This document shows, in pieces, positions 7,456 to 10,049 of a DNA stretch of 10,049 nt. The stretch comes from Devosia sp. Its GTDB lineage: Bacteria; Pseudomonadota; Alphaproteobacteria; Rhizobiales; Devosiaceae. Where the stretch lies: positions 1 to 10,049 of the forward strand of contig JAQGJI010000033.1 in the NCBI GenBank assembly GCA_028290685.1, given 5' to 3'. Every line of letters starts with the position of its first letter. The stretch's first letter is position 1. The notes under the pieces were generated by a model, which made no database searches, was not told the origin of the DNA, and was given only the letters and a program-made list of their open reading frames with translations. The position numbers and the translations under genes are program-made.

Positions 7456-7486
7456 GGGAGCCGCCGCCGAAACGGCGATTGCTCCC
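7456..7486 (+). other. Strong intra-operon stem-loop before glpV
   Basis: GGGAGC-CGCCG (7456-7466) pairs perfectly with CGGCG (7473-7477) and GCTCCC (7481-7486), leaving a CCGAAA loop and a 3-base ATT bulge, so the stem has 11 pairs. It lies in the 75-base gap between glpU and glpV, 19 bases before the glpV ribosome site. No T-run follows, arguing against an intrinsic terminator. Such hairpins beside binding-protein genes often protect the mRNA from exonucleases and set higher levels of that protein. Confidence 0.65.
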
Positions 7487-7517
7487 ATATCGCAGTCGAA
7501 ATCCAGGGAGGATTCAT

Positions 7518-9260
7518 ATGCGCAGGCACCTGCTAACGTCGACGACAGCATTCGTCTTGCTGCTCGCCGCCAGCCCCGCTTGGGCTCAAAGCATGGACGA
7601 GGGGATCAAGTTCCTCGATGCGGAAATCGGGGACATGTCGACGCTCTCGCGCGCCGACCAGGAGGCAGAACTGAAATGGTTCATGGACGCGGCCGCCCCC
7701 TATGTGGGCATGGACATCAAGGTTGTATCCGAAACCATCACGACCCATGAGTACGAGTCCAAGGTGCTGGCCCCGGCCTTCACCGCCCTTACCGGCATCA
7801 ACGTTACCCATGACCTGATCGGCGAAGGGGACGTGGTGGAAAAGCTGCAGACCCAGATGCAGTCGGGCGAAAATATCTATGACGCCTATATCAACGACAG
7901 CGATCTGATCGGCACCCACTGGCGCTACCAGCAGGCCCGCAGCCTGACCGACTGGATGGCCGGCGAGGGCGCTGAGGTGACCAACCCCAATCTGGGGATC
8001 GATGACTTCATCGGTACCTCCTTCACCACCGCTCCCGATGGCGAGCTGTACCAGCTGCCCGACCAGCAGTTCGCCAACCTCTACTGGTTCCGCTACGATT
8101 GGTTCAACGATCCAAAGAACCAGGAAGATTTCCGGGCCGAGTATGGCTATGAGCTTGGCGTGCCCGTCAACTGGAGCGCCTACGAGGACATCGCCAAATT
8201 CTTCACGGGCCGCGAGATCGACGGTCAGTCCGTCTATGGCCACATGGATTACGGCAAGAAGGATCCCTCGCTGGGCTGGCGTTTCACCGATGCGTGGCTC
8301 TCCATGGCCGGCAATGGCGACAAGGGCATTCCCAACGGGTTGCCGGTCGACGAATGGGGCATCAAGGTGGACGAGAATTCGCGTCCGGTCGGCTCCTGCG
8401 TCGCGCGTGGCGGCGACACCAATGGCCCCGCCTCGGTTTATGCCATCCAGAAGGCCATCGACTGGCTCAAGGATTATGCGCCACCCGAAGCTGCCGGCAT
8501 GACCTTCTCGGAATCCGGTCCGGTACCGGCCCAGGGCGCGGTTGCCCAGCAGATTTTCTGGTATACCGCCTTCACCGCCGACATGGTCAAGGAAGGCCTG
8601 CCGGTCATGAACGAGGACGGCACGCCGAAGTGGCGCATGGCTCCCTCGCCCCATGGCGTCTACTGGCAGGAAGGCATGAAGCTGGGATATCAGGACGTTG
8701 GCAGCTGGACGCTGCTGAAGTCGACCCCGGTTGATCGGGCCCAGGCCGCCTGGCTCTATGCGCAGTTCGTGACCTCGATGACGGTCGACGTCAAGAAGTC
8801 CCATGTGGGGCTTACCTTTGCCCGTGAATCGACGATCCGGCACCAGAGCTTCACCGACCGGGCGCCCGAGCTGGGTGGCCTGATCGAGTTCTACCGCTCG
8901 CCGGCACGCGTGCAGTGGTCGCCTACCGGCACCAATGTTCCAGATTATCCAAAGCTGGCACAGCTGTGGTGGCAGGCAATCGGGGATGCATCGTCCGGCG
9001 CCAAGACCGCACAGGAAGCAATGGACTCCCTGTGCGCCGAGCAGGAAAGCGTGATGGAGCGGCTCGAGCGTGCCGGCGTGCAGGGCGATATCGGCCCGCT
9101 GCTCGCCGAAGAGCATGACCTGGCCTACTGGAACGCCGACGCCGTGGCCAAGGGCAACCTCGCCCCGCAACTGGCCATTGCCGACGAAAAGGAACAGCCG
9201 ATCACCGTCAACTACGACGAACTGGTCAAGAGCTGGGCCGACGCCAACGCAGCCAACTAA
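7518..9260 (+). CDS. glpV: Periplasmic glycerol / glycerol-3-phosphate binding protein GlpV
   Basis: This 580-residue extracytoplasmic solute-binding protein delivers substrate to GlpPQ. A Sec signal peptide (basic MRRH, hydrophobic core, cleavage after AWA at about residue 23) precedes the mature domain. The mature part has typical binding-protein features: an early strand VVSETIT, the LTGINVTHDLIGEGDVVEKLQ segment, and many Trp/Tyr residues around likely binding clefts (YWFRYDWF, WRFTDAWL). At 580 residues it is clearly longer than the roughly 430 of UgpB-type proteins. Exactly two cysteines occur (residues 294 and 506), so one periplasmic disulfide is possible. The ATG at 7518 has AGGGAGGA 5 bases upstream. 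The rhizobial operon of this type was described for glycerol uptake; whether this one takes glycerol, glycerol-3-phosphate or a related polyol cannot be decided from sequence. Confidence 0.92.
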   Translation: MRRHLLTSTTAFVLLLAASPAWAQSMDEGIKFLDAEIGDMSTLSRADQEAELKWFMDAAAPYVGMDIKVVSETITTHEYESKVLAPAFTALTGINVTHDLIGEGDVVEKLQTQMQSGENIYDAYINDSDLIGTHWRYQQARSLTDWMAGEGAEVTNPNLGIDDFIGTSFTTAPDGELYQLPDQQFANLYWFRYDWFNDPKNQEDFRAEYGYELGVPVNWSAYEDIAKFFTGREIDGQSVYGHMDYGKKDPSLGWRFTDAWLSMAGNGDKGIPNGLPVDEWGIKVDENSRPVGSCVARGGDTNGPASVYAIQKAIDWLKDYAPPEAAGMTFSESGPVPAQGAVAQQIFWYTAFTADMVKEGLPVMNEDGTPKWRMAPSPHGVYWQEGMKLGYQDVGSWTLLKSTPVDRAQAAWLYAQFVTSMTVDVKKSHVGLTFARESTIRHQSFTDRAPELGGLIEFYRSPARVQWSPTGTNVPDYPKLAQLWWQAIGDASSGAKTAQEAMDSLCAEQESVMERLERAGVQGDIGPLLAEEHDLAYWNADAVAKGNLAPQLAIADEKEQPITVNYDELVKSWADANAAN

Positions 9261-9282
9261 GGCGCCGCCAACCACCAACAAA

Positions 9283-9306
9283 GTGCCGGGATCCTGGTCC
9301 CGGCAC
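9283..9306. terminator. Bidirectional terminator hairpin between glpV and NDH-2
   Basis: GTGCCGGGA (9283-9291) and TCCCGGCAC (9298-9306) form a perfect 9-bp stem with a 6-base loop, 22 bases after the glpV stop and between two convergent genes. On the plus strand no T-run follows. On the minus strand the stem is followed by TTTGTTGG, a weak T-run, so it may work best for the NDH-2 transcript. Confidence 0.7.
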
Positions 9307-9351
9307 GCAGTGCTGCAAGGGCGGGCGGGATCGGCGGCACGCCCGGGATCT

Positions 9352-10049
9352 TCAGGGGATGAGCCTGACCCCGCGCGCCTTGGTGATATAGCGCCAAAGC
9401 CATTGCAGGCTGACCAGCACGCGCTTTTCGGCGTTGACCAGCAGGTACACGTGAACGATGGCCCATAGCAGCCACGCCAGGCTCCCCTTCATGCGGTGCC
9501 GGCCGAAATCGAAAATGGCCGCATGGCGTCCGATAACGGCGGTATTGCCACGGTCATGGTAGCGGAACGCGGGCAGGGGATCGCCTGGCTGGGCTGCACT
9601 GCGCAGGGCGCGGCCCAGATGGTGGCCCTGCTGTTTGGCAACCTGGGCCAGGCCCGGCAGCGGCTTGCCATCCTGGAGGAAGGCCGCAATATCGCCCATC
9701 GCATAAATACCGGGCAGCCCTGGCACCGCCATGTCGGGCCCGACCTCGATACGCCCGGTGCGGTCCGCCTCGACGCCCAGCCATTGCGCGGCAGGAGTTG
9801 CCGACACGCCCGCGCCCCACACGATGGTTCCGGCCCCAATGCGTTCATCGTCGATCACGACGCCGTCGGCATCGATCTGGGTGACGCGGCGCCGGGTCAT
9901 GATCTCCACACCCAGCCGCTCTAGTTCGCGCTGCGCATAGTGGGCGAGTTCCTCGGGAAACTGGGACAGGATGCGGTCGCTGCCCTCCACCAGCAGGACC
10001 CGCCCGTTGCGCGGATCGATGTTGCGGAACTCGCCCTTGAGGGTCCAGC
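9352..10049 (-). CDS. Type II NADH:quinone oxidoreductase (NDH-2), partial
   Basis: The C-terminal 231 residues of a FAD-dependent NDH-2 are present; the N-terminus lies beyond the right window edge, and the frame runs unbroken to the end. NDH-2 enzymes oxidise NADH on the cytoplasmic face of the inner membrane and pass electrons to quinone without pumping protons. Visible motifs in the fragment are the end of the NAD-binding fold (RVLLVEGSDRIL), TIVWGAG (74-80), the FAD-binding GIYAMGDIA (113-121) and the quinone-site AQVAKQQG (134-141). A C-terminal aromatic, amphipathic membrane anchor spans about 188-231 (GSLAWLLWAIVHVYLL onward) and ends at RGVRLIP. The region matches Ndh-type enzymes rather than sulfide:quinone reductases. 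It converges on glpV and shares the terminator hairpin. The in-frame GTG at 9990 is not the start, because homologous sequence continues upstream. Confidence 0.92.
   Translation of the reverse strand, partial: WTLKGEFRNIDPRNGRVLLVEGSDRILSQFPEELAHYAQRELERLGVEIMTRRRVTQIDADGVVIDDERIGAGTIVWGAGVSATPAAQWLGVEADRTGRIEVGPDMAVPGLPGIYAMGDIAAFLQDGKPLPGLAQVAKQQGHHLGRALRSAAQPGDPLPAFRYHDRGNTAVIGRHAAIFDFGRHRMKGSLAWLLWAIVHVYLLVNAEKRVLVSLQWLWRYITKARGVRLIP

Noticed and set aside
7456..7486. Stem-loop before glpV as a terminator ending the operon at glpU
   Set aside because: No T-run follows and glpV has no evident promoter of its own in the remaining bases, so read-through is needed.
7533..9281. Long minus-strand open frame (582 codons) opposite glpV
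   Set aside because: It is an antisense shadow caused by high GC at third codon positions. Its product is low-complexity, without a recognisable domain, while the plus frame has a signal peptide, ribosome site and family features.
9352..9990. GTG at 9990 (minus strand) as the start of the NDH-2 gene
   Set aside because: The frame continues in NDH-2-like sequence (LKGEFRNIDPRNGRVLL) to the window edge, so the gene is truncated by the window.

Overview
The window (10,049 bp, roughly 65% GC by eye) looks like chromosomal DNA of an alphaproteobacterium, probably Hyphomicrobiales and possibly Devosia-like. That placement is an inference from the rhizobial-type glycerol transporter operon and from codon and GC style; no marker gene fixes it. 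I saw no insertion sequence, CRISPR array, phage gene or integration scar.

Left part (1-1627): a small lytic-transglycosylase lipoprotein on the minus strand, a complete tRNA-Arg(CCG) on the plus strand, and a GNAT acetyltransferase on the minus strand that converges on the tRNA. A 449-bp gap (1628-2076) follows. It has no confident gene but contains a reading frame with one in-frame stop that may be a decayed gene.

Central part (2077-9260): a complete glycerol / glycerol-3-phosphate uptake locus, all on the plus strand. It consists of a DeoR-family repressor (glpR), a 372-bp regulatory gap, and the tightly packed genes glpS-glpT (two ABC ATPases), glpP-glpQ (two permeases), a DUF2160 membrane protein (glpU-like) and glpV (periplasmic binding protein). 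The gap after glpR carries a TTGACA promoter embedded in TTCG boxes spaced 11 bp apart, a convincing candidate GlpR operator. In the model that follows, GlpV captures substrate in the periplasm, GlpP/GlpQ form the channel, and GlpS/GlpT hydrolyse ATP. GlpR would release the operator when glycerol-3-phosphate accumulates. A strong stem-loop between glpU and glpV may stabilise the binding-protein message. The glpD gene that usually sits between glpR and glpS in rhizobial loci is absent here.

Right end (9261-10049): a bidirectional terminator hairpin and the C-terminal part of a type II NADH dehydrogenase (NDH-2) on the minus strand, cut by the window edge.

The most unusual feature is the ATPase pair. 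GlpS has an altered Walker A and no H-loop histidine but a perfect LSGGQ, whereas GlpT has perfect Walker and H-loop motifs but no LSGGQ. A GlpS/GlpT heterodimer would therefore have one consensus and one degenerate ATP site, as in asymmetric ABC exporters but in an importer.
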